Notes: generated by a model not told the origin, from the sequence alone. A stretch of 64,000 nucleotides of DNA from Proteles cristata cristata (GCA_017311185.1 JAESUZ010002594.1:620001-684000); one strand, 5' to 3'; positions 19,760 through 31,134 are shown, counted from the stretch's first letter. A program made the numbers and translations.

Positions 19760-20872
19760 GGAGGCCTGTCTCACCGACCTTCAGCCGGGTGGGTAGCACC
19801 ATGTTCTCTCGGGCGGCATCGCTGGGCTTTCGGCCTGGGCCGTGCAGCCGCAATGGATCCAAGTTCGAAATATGGCAACCTTGAAAGATATTACCAGACG
19901 ACTCAAATCGATCAAAAACATCCAGAAAATTACCAAGTCTATGAAAATGGTGGCGGCAGCAAAATACGCCCGAGCCGAGCGGGAGCTGAAGCCAGCCCAG
20001 GTGTACGGAACGGGATCTCTGGCTCTGTATGAAAAAGCGGATATTAAGGTTCCTGAAGACAAGAAGAAGCACCTCCTTATCGGGGTGTCCTCTGATCGAG
20101 GTCTCTGCGGTGCTATTCATTCCTCGGTTGCCAAACAGATGAAACATGAGGTGGCCACACTCACAGCGGCCGGGAAGGAAGTTATGCTGGTTGGAATTGG
20201 TGATAAAATCAGGGGTATACTTCACAGGACTCACTCTGACCAGTTTCTGGTGTCCTTCAAAGAAGTGGGAAGAAAACCTCCTACTTTTGGAGATGCATCT
20301 GTCATTGCCCTTGAACTACTAAATTCCGGATATGAATTTGATGAAGGGTCTATCATCTTTAATCGGTTCAGGTCTGTAATCTCCTACAAGACAGAAGAAA
20401 TGCCCATCTTTTCCCTTGACACTGTTGCAAGTGCTGAGAGCATGAGTATCTACGATGATATTGATGCTGACGTGTTGCGGAATTACCAAGAATACACTCT
20501 GGCCAACATCATCTACTATTCGCTCAAGGAGTCCACCACGAGTGAGCAGAGCGCCAGGATGACGGCCATGGACAACGCCAGCAAGAACGCCTCTGAGATG
20601 ATTGACAAACTGACTTTGACGTTCAACCGCACGCGCCAGGCCGTCATCACGAAGGAGCTGATCGAAATCATCTCTGGCGCTGCGGCTCTGGATTAATGAA
20701 AACCAAGGTTCATCCTCAGACAAGAGGTAAAGAAGGAAAATTCAGCCGGCTGATTCAATTTTAGCATACTGCTGTCCTTGTGAGAAGAAATTGTTGTTTA
20801 AACTACGAAAGACAGCAAGGTGTTTGTAAATTATCTTACAATAAACAACTTACCATAAGAAAAAAAGAAAAT
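19760..20872 (+). pseudogene. ATP5F1C: ATP synthase F1 gamma subunit processed retrocopy
   Basis: An intronless copy of the whole ATP5F1C mRNA. It has a short 5'UTR, the parental start ATG at 19801, coding sequence to TAA at 20694-20696, a 3'UTR with AATAAA (20840-20845) and a degenerate A-tail. The gamma subunit is the rotor shaft of mitochondrial ATP synthase. One base is missing near 19814 in the presequence, so the frame from the parental ATG stops at 19882-19884. The mature region is fully open: a 284-codon frame from an internal ATG at 19842 spans [32 protein letters not shown] and the C-terminal helix ending in SGAAALD. Intact mature codons suggest a fairly recent insertion. The 16-base direct repeats AAAGAAAAAAGACTAC (19744-19759) and AAAGAAGAAAGACTAC (20873-20888) are the L1-type target-site duplication. 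No promoter of its own is evident. Without the transit peptide any product would probably not reach mitochondria. Confidence 0.93.
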
Positions 20873-21460
20873 AAAGAAGAAAGACTACATAATGATGTAG
20901 GCAGAAAGAGAATTTGATAATATTTAACAGCCATCCATGAAAAGAATATAAAAAGCTTTTAATGAAGAGGGGGGGAATTTCTTTAACCTGATAAAGGATA
21001 TCCACCAAAAATCCTACAATAGACATTAGTTAGTGGTGGAACTTTAGATGTTTCTCATAATCTTATTAAAGTAAAGAACAAGATAAAGAAGACCATTATC
21101 ACTGCATCTGATGGACTGGTAATCCTCACCTTCTCAATAAGGCAGGTGGAAGGAAGGACGGGAGAAAGGAAGGGAAAAATGAAACACAGGAATTGAGAAA
21201 GAGGATGGGAAAATTGTGGCTAGGCATTCAATATGATTGCCCATATGGAAAATCCAAGAGAGTAAATGGACATGGTATTAAAACACAATTGAGATATAGA
21301 ATGGTGTTCAGATGAGCATAAAAATAATGAGGAATAGCATTATTGTGTGCATTCATGCATTGAGTCTGGATTAAAACTAACGCAAACCATAAATCCGGAC
21401 AAAATAGCGTAATGAGAGGTGTAAAATATTTAGAAAAAAAGTTTTTTTTCAGCACATAAA
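20873..21460 (+). mobile_element. Old L1 ORF2 fragment, sense (right of the ATP5F1C retrocopy)
   Basis: ATTTGATAATATTTAACAGC, TTTCTTTAACCTGATAAAGG and ATGGAAAATCCAAGAGAGT continue the same ORF2 interrupted at 19759. Confidence 0.75.
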
Positions 21461-21479
21461 TCAGTTCATTATCTTTATT

Positions 21480-21694
21480 TTATTTTATTTTTCATGTTTA
21501 TTTTTGAGAGAGAGGGAGAGAGAGAAACCGAGCACGAGTGGGGGAGTGACAGAGAGTGAGTGACACACAGGAATCCTCAAAGCAGGATCCAGGCTCTGAG
21601 CACAGAGCCCGACGCGGGGCTCAAACTCACAAGCCGTGAGATCATAACCTGAGCGAATTCAGATGCTCAACTGACTGAGCCACCCAGGTGCCCC
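21480..21694 (-). mobile_element. SINEC, minus strand
   Basis: TTCATGTTTATTTTTGAGAG start and GAGCCACCCAGGTGCCCC end. CAGTTCATTA.CTTT flanks both sides (about 21462 and 21694). Confidence 0.92.
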
Positions 21695-22040
21695 AGTTCA
21701 TTACCTTTTATCAAAAGTGAAAGGTGAAAGTATTTGTTCCCCACGTCCCTGCCAGCAACAGCTGGAACAGCTCTTGCGCATTTTGCCTGACAAGGTAGAA
21801 CATGGTGTCTCATCCTTAAGTTGCATTTCCTGGACTGTCTGTGACTTTAAGCATCTTTCCATATTTCTTTGTAGTGAATTTTCTCCTCTCCACATCGCCT
21901 ATTCATATTGTCTGTCCATTTTTCTATTAGATTGCATGCCTTTTCCTTAACAATTTATAAGACCTTTTCATATAATGCGGATATTAATCTCTTGTCTGTC
22001 TTCCTGGGTAATAATTATCTCCATTTAGGGATCATTTATC
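21695..22040 (-). mobile_element. Old L1-like fragment, antisense
   Basis: TTTCTATTAGATTGCATGCC and TTAATCTCTTGTCTGTCTTC are typical antisense L1 wording. No open frame of note. Confidence 0.5.
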
Positions 22041-22690
22041 CAATTAAAAAACCCACCTAGTTGTATTGGGATTCTAATTGAAATTACATTTTACATATAT
22101 AATATATGATACACATGATATCCCATTTGTAACATACAAAATAGTACATAAACGTAAGGCTAATGGGCTCATGATGGTGGTTGAAAATGAGTTTTGTGTA
22201 ATTTTTCTTAGGGAAGATTCAAGAGATCTCTGAAAATTTTTCTAACAATAAAAAAATCAATAAAATCTGCCAATTGAAATGGAATTAAAACAGGAAGTAT
22301 GCTTTGCTGGGATGAGGGGAATAACTTGGTCCCTGGAGAGGGAAGTGGGGTTGGAAGAAGTTATAATGGGATTTTAGCTTTACTATAAATTTTTTAAAAG
22401 AATGGATATAATTGTCTGTGTAGTTAATTTTTAAGGTATTTATGAGACTTTTGGTTTTAGGATGGTAAAATAAAGATGTTTTCACACCCTGTCATCTTGA
22501 AAAATCTTACGATTTGGAGGCATTGGGTACCTTGAAAAGCTGGGCTGAGGTAGGGGAGCTGAAAATTCAGAGTAGGATAGGGACAGGATCACCAGGGATC
22601 ACGAGATATTTGAGAAAAGCCTTCAGCGTAAAGGTGAAAGAAATCCTCTTCTTCAAACAGAAGAGGTTCTCTGACCACTCTTAGGTATAT
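22041..22690. other. Intergenic AT-rich, nothing recognised
   Basis: No coding signal or named repeat. Confidence 0.35.
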
Positions 22691-22963
22691 ACCCATGAGA
22701 AACGAGAAGAGACATCACAGGAAACCGGGTGCACACATGTTCATAGTACTCCAAAAATGGAAACAGCCCATATGTGAACCAGCTGATGAATGGATAACCA
22801 AATATGGTCTATCCATACGGCTGAATATTATTTGGCCACGAAATGGAACAAAATACTGATAGGCGCTACAACATGGGTAGACTTGGAAACTATCATGCTG
22901 AGTGAAATAAGCCAGACACAAAAAGCCACATATAAGATTCCATTTATTTAAAAAAAAAATTTT

Positions 22964-23202
22964 AGGGGCGCCTGGGTGGCTTAGTCGGTTAAGCGTCCGA
23001 CTTTCGCTTAGGTCATGATCTCGTGGTTCGTGGGTTCGGGCCCCGCGTCGGGCTCTGTGCTGACTGCCAGCTGAGAGCCTGGAGCCTGTTTCAGTCTGTG
23101 ACTCCCTCTCTCTCTGACCCTCCCCTGTTCACGCTGTCTCTCTCTCTCTCTCCTAGAAATAAATAAAACATTTAAAAAAATAAAATAAAATAAAATAAAA
23201 AT
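22964..23202 (+). mobile_element. SINEC, young felid subfamily
   Basis: GGGGCGCCTGGGTGGCTTAG head, GACTGCCAGCTGAGAGCC block and CTCCTAGAAATAAATAAAAC tail running into AAATAAAATAAAATAAAAT. Confidence 0.94.
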
Positions 23203-23411
23203 TTTAATGTTTTTATTTGTTTTTGAGACGGAGAGAGACAGAGCATGAGAGGGGAGGGGCAGAAAGAGAGGGAGACACAGAATCAGAAGCAGTTCCAGGC
23301 TCTGAGCTAGCTGTCAGCACAGAGCCCGACGCTGGACTCGAACCCACGAACGTGAGATCATGACCTGAGCCAAAGTTGGAGGCTTTACCGACTGAGCCAC
23401 CCAGGTGCCCC
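23203..23411 (-). mobile_element. SINEC, minus strand, abutting the previous copy
   Basis: TTAATGTTTTTATTTGTTTT start and GAGCCACCCAGGTGCCCC end. The outer host word AT..GATTCCATTTA occurs at about 22934 and 23414. Confidence 0.9.
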
Positions 23412-23440
23412 TATAGGATTCCATTTAAATGAAATGTCCA

Positions 23441-23662
23441 CAGGCGCCTGGGTGGCTCAATCAATTGAGTGTCTGACTTTGGCTCAGATCCTGATCTCAT
23501 GGTCTGTGGGTTCGAACCCCACGTCACGATCTGTGCTGACAGCTCAGAGCCTGGAGCCTGCTTTGGATTCTGTGTCTCGCTCTCTCCCTGCCCCTCTCCT
23601 GCTTACACTCTCTCTCTTTCAAAAATAAATAAACATTAAAAATTTTTCAAATAAATAAATAA
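23441..23662 (+). mobile_element. SINEC, first of a serial pair
   Basis: GGCGCCTGGGTGGCTCAATC head and AAAAATAAATAAACATT tail. The host word AATGAAATGTCCA lies before and after it. Confidence 0.92.
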
Positions 23663-23675
23663 ATGAAATGTCCAG

Positions 23676-23878
23676 GGGCACCTGGGTAGCTCAGTCAGTT
23701 GGGCGTCTGACTCCCATTGAGGTCATGAACTTGTGGTTCCTGAGTTCAGGTCCCACGTCGGGCTCTGTGCTAACAGCTCAGAGCCTGGAGCCTGCTTCGA
23801 TTCTGTGTCTCCTTCTCTTTGCTCCTCCCCTACTTGTACTCTGTCTCTCTCTCCCTCAAAAATAAAGATTAAAATTGA
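23676..23878 (+). mobile_element. SINEC, second of a serial pair
   Basis: GGGGCACCTGGGTAGCTCAG head and AAAAATAAAGATTAAAATTG tail, followed by AATGAAATGTACA. Confidence 0.92.
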
Positions 23879-24138
23879 ATGAATGAATGAAATGTACAGA
23901 AAAGGCAAATCCATAGATTAGTGCCTGCCTGGGACTGGGGGTGGGGAATGGAATGCGGCCACTAACGAATAGTAGGTGTTTTTGTTTTTTCTGACATTGT
24001 GGAGACTCTCAAATTAGATTGTGTGGATGGTTGCGTAACTGTGAATATACTAAAAATCACTGAACTGCACCCTTTATATGGGTGAATTTTATAGTATGTG
24101 AATTATATCTCAATAAAGCTTGTTTAAAGTGATCTGAG

Positions 24139-24365
24139 AGGGGCACCTGGGTGGCTTAGTCGGTTAAGCATCCAACTCTCGCTTAGGTCATGATCTCGTG
24201 GTTGTGGGTTCGAGCCCCGCGTCGGGCTCTGTGCTGACTGCCAGCTCAGAGCCTGGAGCCTATTTCAGAGTCTGTATCTCCCTCTCTCTCTGACCCTCCC
24301 CTGCTCATGCTGTCTCTCTCTCTCTCCCCTAGAAATAAATAAAAATATTCACAAAGAAAAATAAA
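24139..24365 (+). mobile_element. SINEC, young felid subfamily
   Basis: GGGGCACCTGGGTGGCTTAG head. AAAGTGATCTGAGAGG precisely flanks both ends (about 24125 and 24363). Confidence 0.94.
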
Positions 24366-24499
24366 GTGATCTGAGAGGAAGCAAAGATATTGGAGGGCAA
24401 AGGAGAAGACGTCAGTCCTTCTGTCTTCATGTTTGCAACAAGCCCTTGAAAAATCCTACATCAGAGAACATGTTCCTGCACATTAGTCTTTTCTTTTCT

Positions 24500-24691
24500 T
24501 TTTTATGTTTAGTTATTTATTTTGAGAGAGAGAGAGAGAGAGAGAGGGCATCGCAAGCAAGCTCCGTGCTGTGGGTGTGGAGCCTGATGCGGGACTCGAT
24601 CTCAGGAACTGTGAGGTCATGACCTTAACTGAAATCAAGAGTCAGATGCATACATAACCAACTTAACCAACGGAGCCCCCTGGGCGCCCCC
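24500..24691 (-). mobile_element. SINEC, minus strand
   Basis: TATGTTTAGTTATTTATTTT start, GA run and an inverted head ending CCCCCTGGGCGCCCC. CTTAGTCTTTTCT.. or a close match flanks both ends. Confidence 0.88.
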
Positions 24692-25099
24692 ACTTAGTCT
24701 TTTCTAATGCCTTACTATTTTCATTCTAAGAGCGTTTATGATCGAATTGCCAGGCTTTTTTCCCAATGACTGTTCTCTCTTATGTCCCCCTCTTTTTTTG
24801 GGTCCCTGGCCTTGAGATAGTACTCTGTGAATTTGATGAAATATTCCCTGTTCAGGCCCACTTGTTCCCAAAAATGAGTTTTAGAAAGTATATCAACAAC
24901 ACCTGTTTCTTGTTAATAATAGTAATAATAAATGCTACACATAAAGTATGTACAAATAAAATACAAAGTAAATACTATCCAAAGTCACTCTTTTCCCAAG
25001 ATGTGAACTTCCTTTACATTTTGTTGGGTCTTTCCAGACTGTTTTTATCCACATGCAAACAAAGAGGGTTTTGGTTTTGGGTTTTGTGGGGGTTTTTTG
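24692..25099. other. Intergenic, nothing recognised
   Basis: The plus frame at 24766-25131 (121 codons) has no family signature and ends in SINE-adjacent T-rich sequence. Confidence 0.35.
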
Positions 25100-25105
25100 T
25101 TTTTA

Positions 25106-25558
25106 TTTTTTTAATGTTTATTTATTTTTAATTTTTTAACGTTTACTTTTTTTTTTTTAATGTTTTTATTTTTAGGAGAGAGACAGTATGAGGAGGGGAG
25201 GGTCAGAGAGAGAGGGAGACACAGACTCTGAAATAGGCTCCAGGCTCTGAGCTGGCAGTCAGCACAGAGCCCGACGCGGGGCTTGAACCCACGAACCGCG
25301 AGATCATGACCTAAGCGAAAGTCGGACGCTTAAGCAACTAAGCCACCCAGGCGCCTCGACGTTTACTTATTTTTGAGAGAAAGAGACAGAGCATGAGCAG
25401 GAGAAGGGCAGAGAGAGAAGGAGACACAGAATCCAACACAGGTTCCAGGCTCTGAGCTGTCAGCACAGAGCCCGACCTGGGTCCCGAATTCACGAACCAT
25501 GAGATCATGACCTGAGCCAAAGTCAGACGCTCAACTGATGGAGCCACCCAGGTGCCCC
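25106..25558 (-). mobile_element. SINEC, minus strand, interrupted by a younger SINEC
   Basis: The right portion (25358-25558) reads ACGTTTACTTATTTTTGAG to GAGCCACCCAGGTGCCCC. The left edge is the T-rich run before 25145. Confidence 0.85.
25150..25357 (-). mobile_element. SINEC, young felid subfamily, nested in a SINEC tail
   Basis: Inverted diagnostic GAGCTGGCAGTCAGCACAG and GCCACCCAGGCGCC. ACGTTTACTT is repeated at both edges (about 25139 and 25359). Confidence 0.92.
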
Positions 25559-26224
25559 TGTTTTTGCTTTTTTTTTTGAAAAGAGAACATGTGTTTGGCA
25601 GCTGGCAAACTGCTTTTTGCTCAAATATCTTGACTGTCCTATGCCAGTATATATGGTCGGCTTTATTTGTGTTCCTCAGCATGGATATATGCCAAATTAT
25701 ATAACCATTCTCTTAAGGAAATGGCTACTGTTTTCAGTAACACCTAACACCGATAACGCCACACTGGATAGCTATTTTTGCATACTCATTCACTTTAACA
25801 AGTATTTCCATAAAATTGAATTGGAGTCAAAAACTTGACATCTAACATTTTGAAAGATACTAACAGCATTGCCCTCCCAAAAACATCATTTTGAGCACAG
25901 CCTAATCCTATAGGATTATCGAATCCACTGTTGGATATTATCAACCTTTCTGGCTTTTGCCAAACAAATAGGGTAAGATAGTTTCACTGGCCTTCCCTAG
26001 CTTGTGAGACAGACTCGTGCCTCATCTCTTCCTAATTCCATGCTTAGTGATGACTCGTTGGTAGCTGGAAATCAGTAGTATTTACACCACAAAATTGGCA
26101 AAGATTACAGATTAAAAACATGCACACACATATATATACACGAAGGAAGGAAATATGACTAGAAACTACAATTCTTGCCTTTTGGAGTTTTTTTACTGTT
26201 CTCTTGTTTTCATGTTTTTGTTTT
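25559..26224. other. Intergenic AT-rich, nothing recognised
   Basis: No coding signal. A short CA/TA patch lies at 26124-26142. Confidence 0.35.
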
Positions 26225-26442
26225 TTTTTTTTCATTTTATTTAGAGAGAGAGAATGAGCAGGGGTGGGGCAGAGGGAGAAAGAGGGGGGAGAGAGAGAGA
26301 GAGAGAGAGAGAGAGAATCTTAGGTAGGTTCCATGCCCAGCACAGATCCGGACTTGGGGCTCAGTCCCTCCACTCTGGGATCGTGACCTGAACCAAAATC
26401 AAGAGTCGGACGCTCAACTGACTGAGCCACCCAGGTGCCCCT
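26225..26442 (-). mobile_element. SINEC, minus strand, with expanded GA run
   Basis: GA microsatellite at about 26287-26316 inside the element. It ends GAGCCACCCAGGTGCCCC. Host TTCTC.TTTTCATGTT is repeated on both sides. Confidence 0.9.
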
Positions 26443-26454
26443 CATGTTCTCATT

Positions 26455-26860
26455 TTTATTTGAACTTCTTCTTTGGAGGTAATTACAGATTCCCATGCAG
26501 CTATAAGAAAAAATCCAGAAAGAGTCTATGTACTCTACCGAGTTTCCCCAGATGGTAACATCTTGCAAATTATAGTGCAATTTCACAACCCGGAATCATT
26601 GATACAGTCAAGATACAGAGCATTTATATTACCACAGGGTTCCCTCCTGTTGCTCTTTTTATGGCCACACCCACTTTCTACACACCTTAACCCCTGGTAA
26701 ACATTAATCTATTTTCCATTTCTATAATTTTATAATTTCAAGAATGTTATATAGATGGAATCATACAGTATGTAACATTTTGTGTTTGGCTTTTTTCACT
26801 CTGCATGATTCTCTGGAGATTCATACAGGTCATTATGTATAAACAATAGTTCATTTTTTA
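26455..26860 (-). mobile_element. Old L1 3' fragment, antisense
   Basis: CCCATGCAGCTATAAGAAAA, CAGATGGTAACATCTTGCAA and CTATAATTTTATAATTTCAAG are typical of antisense ancient L1. Confidence 0.6.
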
Positions 26861-27019
26861 AAAAGTGAGATATAATTGACATATGACATTATATTAGCTT
26901 CAGATATACAACATAATGATTTGATATTTGTTTATATTGTAAATTATCTCCACAATAAGTGGTGTCTAGTTGACAACAACATAGTTACCAAATTTTTCTT
27001 CTTCTTCTTTTATTTTTAT

Positions 27020-27230
27020 TTTTTTAACGTTTTATTTATTTCTGAGAGAGAGAGAGACAGTGTGAGCAGGGGAGGGTCAGACAGAGAGGGAGACACAGAA
27101 TCCGAAACAGGCTCCAGGCTCTGAGCTGGCTGTCAGCACAGAGTCCGACACGGGGCTCGGACCCACGAACGATGAGATCATGACCTGAGCCGAAGTCGGA
27201 TGTGTAACCGACTGAGCCACCAGGCGCCCC
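27020..27230 (-). mobile_element. SINEC, minus strand
   Basis: AACGTTTTATTTATTTCTGAG start and GAGCCACCAGGCGCCCC end. TCTTCTTCTTT precedes and follows it. Confidence 0.9.
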
Positions 27231-27242
27231 ATCTTCTTCTTT

Positions 27243-27449
27243 TTTTAATGTTTATTTATTTTTGAGAGAGAAAGAAAGAGAGAGAGAGTGGGGGAGGGGC
27301 AGAGAGAGAGGGAGACACAGAATCTGAAGCAGGCTCCAGGCTCTAAGCTGTCAGCACAGAGCCCCACATGGGGCTCGAACTCACAAACTGCAAGATCATG
27401 ACCTGAGCCGAAGTTGGACGCTTAACCGACTATCCACTCAGGTGCCCCA
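27243..27449 (-). mobile_element. SINEC, minus strand, adjacent second copy
   Basis: TTAATGTTTATTTATTTTTG start and TCCACTCAGGTGCCCC end. ACCAAATTTTTCTT before the pair (26989) recurs after it (27450), marking the outer insertion site. Confidence 0.9.
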
Positions 27450-28689
27450 CCAAATTTTTCTTTATCGTGATAAGCACTTTTAAGATCTACTGTCTTAGCA
27501 ACTTCTACATACGCAATACAATATTATTCTATGATCACCATGTTGTATCCGTATGATTTATTTTATAACTAGAACTCAATACCTTTTGACCCCCTTCACT
27601 GATTTTCCCCGCCTCCCCCCCACTCCTACTCTCTGGCAACTATCAAACTGTTCTCTGTATCTATGTGTGTGTGGTTTTTTTAAATTCTGCATATATGTGA
27701 GATTTGTCTTTCTCTAATTTATTTGACGTAATGCCCTCAAAGTCCTTCCACTCTGTTGCAGATGATAAGATCTTCTTATTTTTATGACTGAATAATGTTC
27801 CTGTGTGTGGGTGGGTGTCTGTGTGTGTGTGCATTTTCTTTATCCATTCCTCCATTGAAGGGCATTGGGGTTGCTTCATGTCTTGGCTGTTGTCAATAAT
27901 ACTGCAATAAACATAGGGTTGTGTATATCACTTCAGGTTAGTGTTTTTATTTTCTTCAGATATATACCCAGAAGTGGAATCGTGGGTCATAGGGTAGTTC
28001 TATTTTTAATTTTTTTACAAAACTCCACACTGTTTTACACAGCGGCTGCACCAGTTTACATTCCCACCGACAGAGCATGAGGATCCCCTTTTCTCCACAT
28101 CGTCACCAACACTTACTATTTCTTGTCTTTTCAATAATAGCCACTCTGACAGGTGTGAGGTGGTATCTCATTGTGGTTTTGATTTGCGTTTCCCTGATGA
28201 TGAGTGATGCTGAGCACCTTTTCATGGGCCTCTTGGCCTGGCTGTCTTCTTGGGAAAAATGACTATTTACGTCCTCTGCCCATTTTTTAAATGGATTGTT
28301 GGGAGGTTTTTTCCGTTGAGTTTCACAATACATACAACTTTGTGTATTTTGGATATCCACCCCTTATCGCAGAGAGGCCCTGCAGATATCTTCTGTGATT
28401 TGGTAGGTTACTTTTCATTGTGTGGATGTTTTTTCTTCCTGTGCAATAATTCATTTCTTTTTGTTACCGAATAAATGTACCATGGTGTGGATATGCCTTC
28501 ATTTAATCATGTTCACACTGAAGGACACTTGGGCTCGCTCTTTCTATTTTTGTCAATTATGGATAAAACTAATATAAGCATGCCTGGACAAGTTTTTGTG
28601 TGTCCTGTTCTCATCTTCCTGACTGATCCTCAGGCTGTTGCTGGTATTTATGACTTTCCTCTGTTACTTCTCATTCCTTTGCCTTAATA

Positions 28690-28920
28690 ATGGCTAACAT
28701 TTATAGGGTGTTTACTGCATGCTGGACCCTGTCCTAAGTGCTTTGTAAGTATTACTCAATTCTCAAAATAAGCATCTGAGGTATGAACTATTATTATCCC
28801 TAGTTTATAGGTGTGGAAACTAAAGCGGAGATGGCTACATAGCCGGCATGTGTTAGCACTTAGATTTGAATCCACATAGGCTGGTACTAGAGCTCAGCCT
28901 CTAAACCACTACGTTGTACA
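28690..28920 (-). mobile_element. MIR element, antisense
   Basis: GCATGCTGGACCCTGTCCTAAG, ATCCCTAGTTTATAGGTG and TGAATCCACATAGGCTGG follow MIR in reverse. Confidence 0.75.
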
Positions 28921-29580
28921 GCCAGGACTTAAGATGATCCTTCCTAAGGAGCGACCTTGGCCTTCACTCCTGGAGGACCTGAACTCTCAGTTATCTGCTG
29001 CTGTTGTCGCTGCTGCTGGTTAGTCGTCTGTGAACTTTATCCATTGCCCATGGTGGTATAAGGTATCCTGGGGGTACCCTTGGGTTGCACCCATCTCCCT
29101 CCCTGACCCTGTGTATAACAGCAATCTTATTTTCTCTAAATTGTCAGGATCAATCACCCCAGCTAATATCTTGCCCCCCTCTTCTGCCTGTTCACTAAAT
29201 GGCATAAAAAAACTAAAATACCCAGGTTACTGCCTCAAGGTCCAGTTCAGTGGAACTACTGGTGTCTCCTCTTTGCAGAAACAAAGCTCCTTGGGATGCA
29301 AAACCTCTACAGAGGCAAAGACGAGAGCTGTGGATCTGCATCCAAAACTGTTGTGAATGGGTTCTCACTCCCACCCTTCTGTTTCTGGGCTCATCATGTG
29401 TTCTGGCTGAGAGAGAAATGGTGCCATGGAATTGTTGCTGATTCAGAACATCGATTGCACTCAGTGGCCAGCACTCCAATCTTAAAAGGTTTTGCTCCAA
29501 ATGAGTCTTCTGTAAGGTCAACTGTTTCTGAGGGATGAGGCATGTGGTAAGATCCACGACTCCTGTGTATCTTCGTGTGG
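28921..29580. other. Intergenic, nothing recognised
   Basis: Moderate-GC sequence with overlapping frames up to 114 codons on both strands (29213-29557), none resembling a family. It could contain an old LTR or DNA transposon I cannot name. Confidence 0.35.
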
Positions 29581-29790
29581 TGGTGAAAGCATGGACTCCA
29601 GACCAAACTGTCTGGATTCAAACACAGGCTTCCCCGCTCACTTACCTACTTCTGACTTGGAGCAACTTATGAAACTTCCTTGTGACTCAGTTTTCTGATC
29701 TGTAAAGTGGAGCTAATAATAATAGTATTTTGCTCAATATGGTTGCTGTGAAGATTAGGTGAGGTCATATTGTTGGACATTGCTGGCACT
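29581..29790 (+). mobile_element. MIR element, sense
   Basis: GACTCCAGACCAAACTGTCTG, CACTTACCTACTTCTGACTTG and CTGATCTGTAAAGTGGAGCTAA are canonical MIR words. Confidence 0.85.
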
Positions 29791-30595
29791 CCATCACTGT
29801 ACACTGAGAGCTCCGATCAGGAGCCAGGTAATGGGGGCCACCATGGGAGCCTCTGAAGCATCCAGAAGGCCCAAAGATGGTGGTGGTGGCACACGTATGG
29901 AAGCAGGGAAAATAAATCCAAATTTGGAATTAGCTTCTAGAGAGAACGAATTTCTGCCCCCTCTTCATCGAAGAGACCTAACATGAGCATCCTTCGCCAC
30001 TTGGGGGGCTGGTTTGGTAGCTTTTGTAGGCCAAGTGGACCTTCAGCAGTAGCCCCAATGGGCCAGACATGGTAAGGGGCAGTCCATCCCATGAAGGCCA
30101 CGTGCAGCCTGTCTTCTTGCCACCACGGCCACTTCTTCCATGGAATGTCTGGGGTGGAAACGGAATGGCAGTCACATAGCAGGTTCACTTGCCCTGCTGG
30201 ATCCCCAGAAGCAACCTTAATTTATGATGGTGAGCGGCAATCATGACACAAATACTCTTCCGTTCTGGGACCCTCCTGCATGGTCTGTGTGCAAGCCTTC
30301 TTCCTGAACCTGCTGTCCCCAGGCCTGTGATCTCAGTCTATTCGAATCTGTCCATCCAGCCAAAGCACCACTGGCACATGAATCAGAAAGATCCTCAAGC
30401 TGTGTCTTCTCCCAGCAAAGTCGGTGACACGTTCTACTTGAAATCCCCCCCCACCCCAGAGGATTTTCCTTCTCCACTAACCTCTAGCACTATCTCTCAG
30501 AAAGCATGATTATTTCTTTATATAAAGAGGCATTTATTATCTGCAAGTTAAGAAAAGAATCACTAATTCTCTAGCTTTGAAAGTCAGTGTCTTGA
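29791..30595. other. Intergenic, nothing recognised
   Basis: Unique-looking, moderately GC-rich. Frames of 60-90 codons occur on both strands without recognisable domains. Confidence 0.35.
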
Positions 30596-30825
30596 GGGGC
30601 GCCTGGGTGGCTTAGTTGGTTAAGCGTCCGACTTTCGCTTAGGTCATGATCTCGCGGTTCATGGGTTCGAGCCCCGCGTCGAGCCCTGTGCTGACTGCCA
30701 GCTCAGAGCCTGGAGCATGTTTCAGTCTGTGACTCCCTCTCTCTCTCTGACCCTCCCCTGCTCACGCTGTCTCTCTCTCTCTCCTAGAAATAAATAAAAC
30801 ATTAAAAAAATTAAAAAAAAAAAGT
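30596..30825 (+). mobile_element. SINEC, young felid subfamily
   Basis: GGGGCGCCTGGGTGGCTTAG head. AAAGTCAGTGTCTTG flanks both ends (about 30580 and 30820). Confidence 0.94.
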
Positions 30826-30881
30826 CAGTGTCTTGGTTATAAAATTCTACATTTAAAACCTTCAGTTTTCACAAGGTTTTA

Positions 30882-31097
30882 AAAAATTTTTTAATGTTTT
30901 ATTTATTTCTGAGAGAGAGAGAGAGACAGCATGAGCAGGGGAGGGTCAGAGAGAGAGGGAGACACAGAATCCAAAGCAGGCTCCAGGCTCTGAGCTGTCA
31001 GCACAGAGCCTGACGTGGGCCTCAAACTCACGAATCACAAGTTCATGACCTGAGCCAAAGTCAGAGGCTTAATCGACTAAGTCACTCAGGCGCCCCT
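30882..31097 (-). mobile_element. SINEC, minus strand
   Basis: AATGTTTTATTTATTTCTGAG start and an inverted head ending TCACTCAGGCGCCCC. Confidence 0.92.
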
Positions 31098-31134
31098 CAA
31101 TTTACCATCTTAACCATTTATTTTACTTTATTAT

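Larger units (their letters stand above)
22691..24128 (+). mobile_element. Old L1 3' region, sense, riddled with SINEs
   Basis: 22740-22940 (GGAAACAGCCCATATGTGAA, GAGTGAAATAAGCCAGACAC) is the L1 ORF2 C-terminal region. 23905-24128 (CTGAACTGCACCCTTTATAT, TATATCTCAATAAAGC) is the L1 3' end. Four SINEs at 22964-23875 sit between them. Confidence 0.7.
26861..28640 (-). mobile_element. Old L1, 3'UTR and ORF2 C-terminal region, antisense, split by two SINEs
   Basis: 26870-27000 and 27450-27600 are L1 3'UTR (GAGATATAATTGACATATGAC, TTTTGACCCCCTTCACTGA). The minus frame at 28360-28103 reads L1 ORF2-like ([21 protein letters not shown], written here only as a landmark). 27879-27661 continues it with frameshifts. 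Not functional. Confidence 0.8.
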
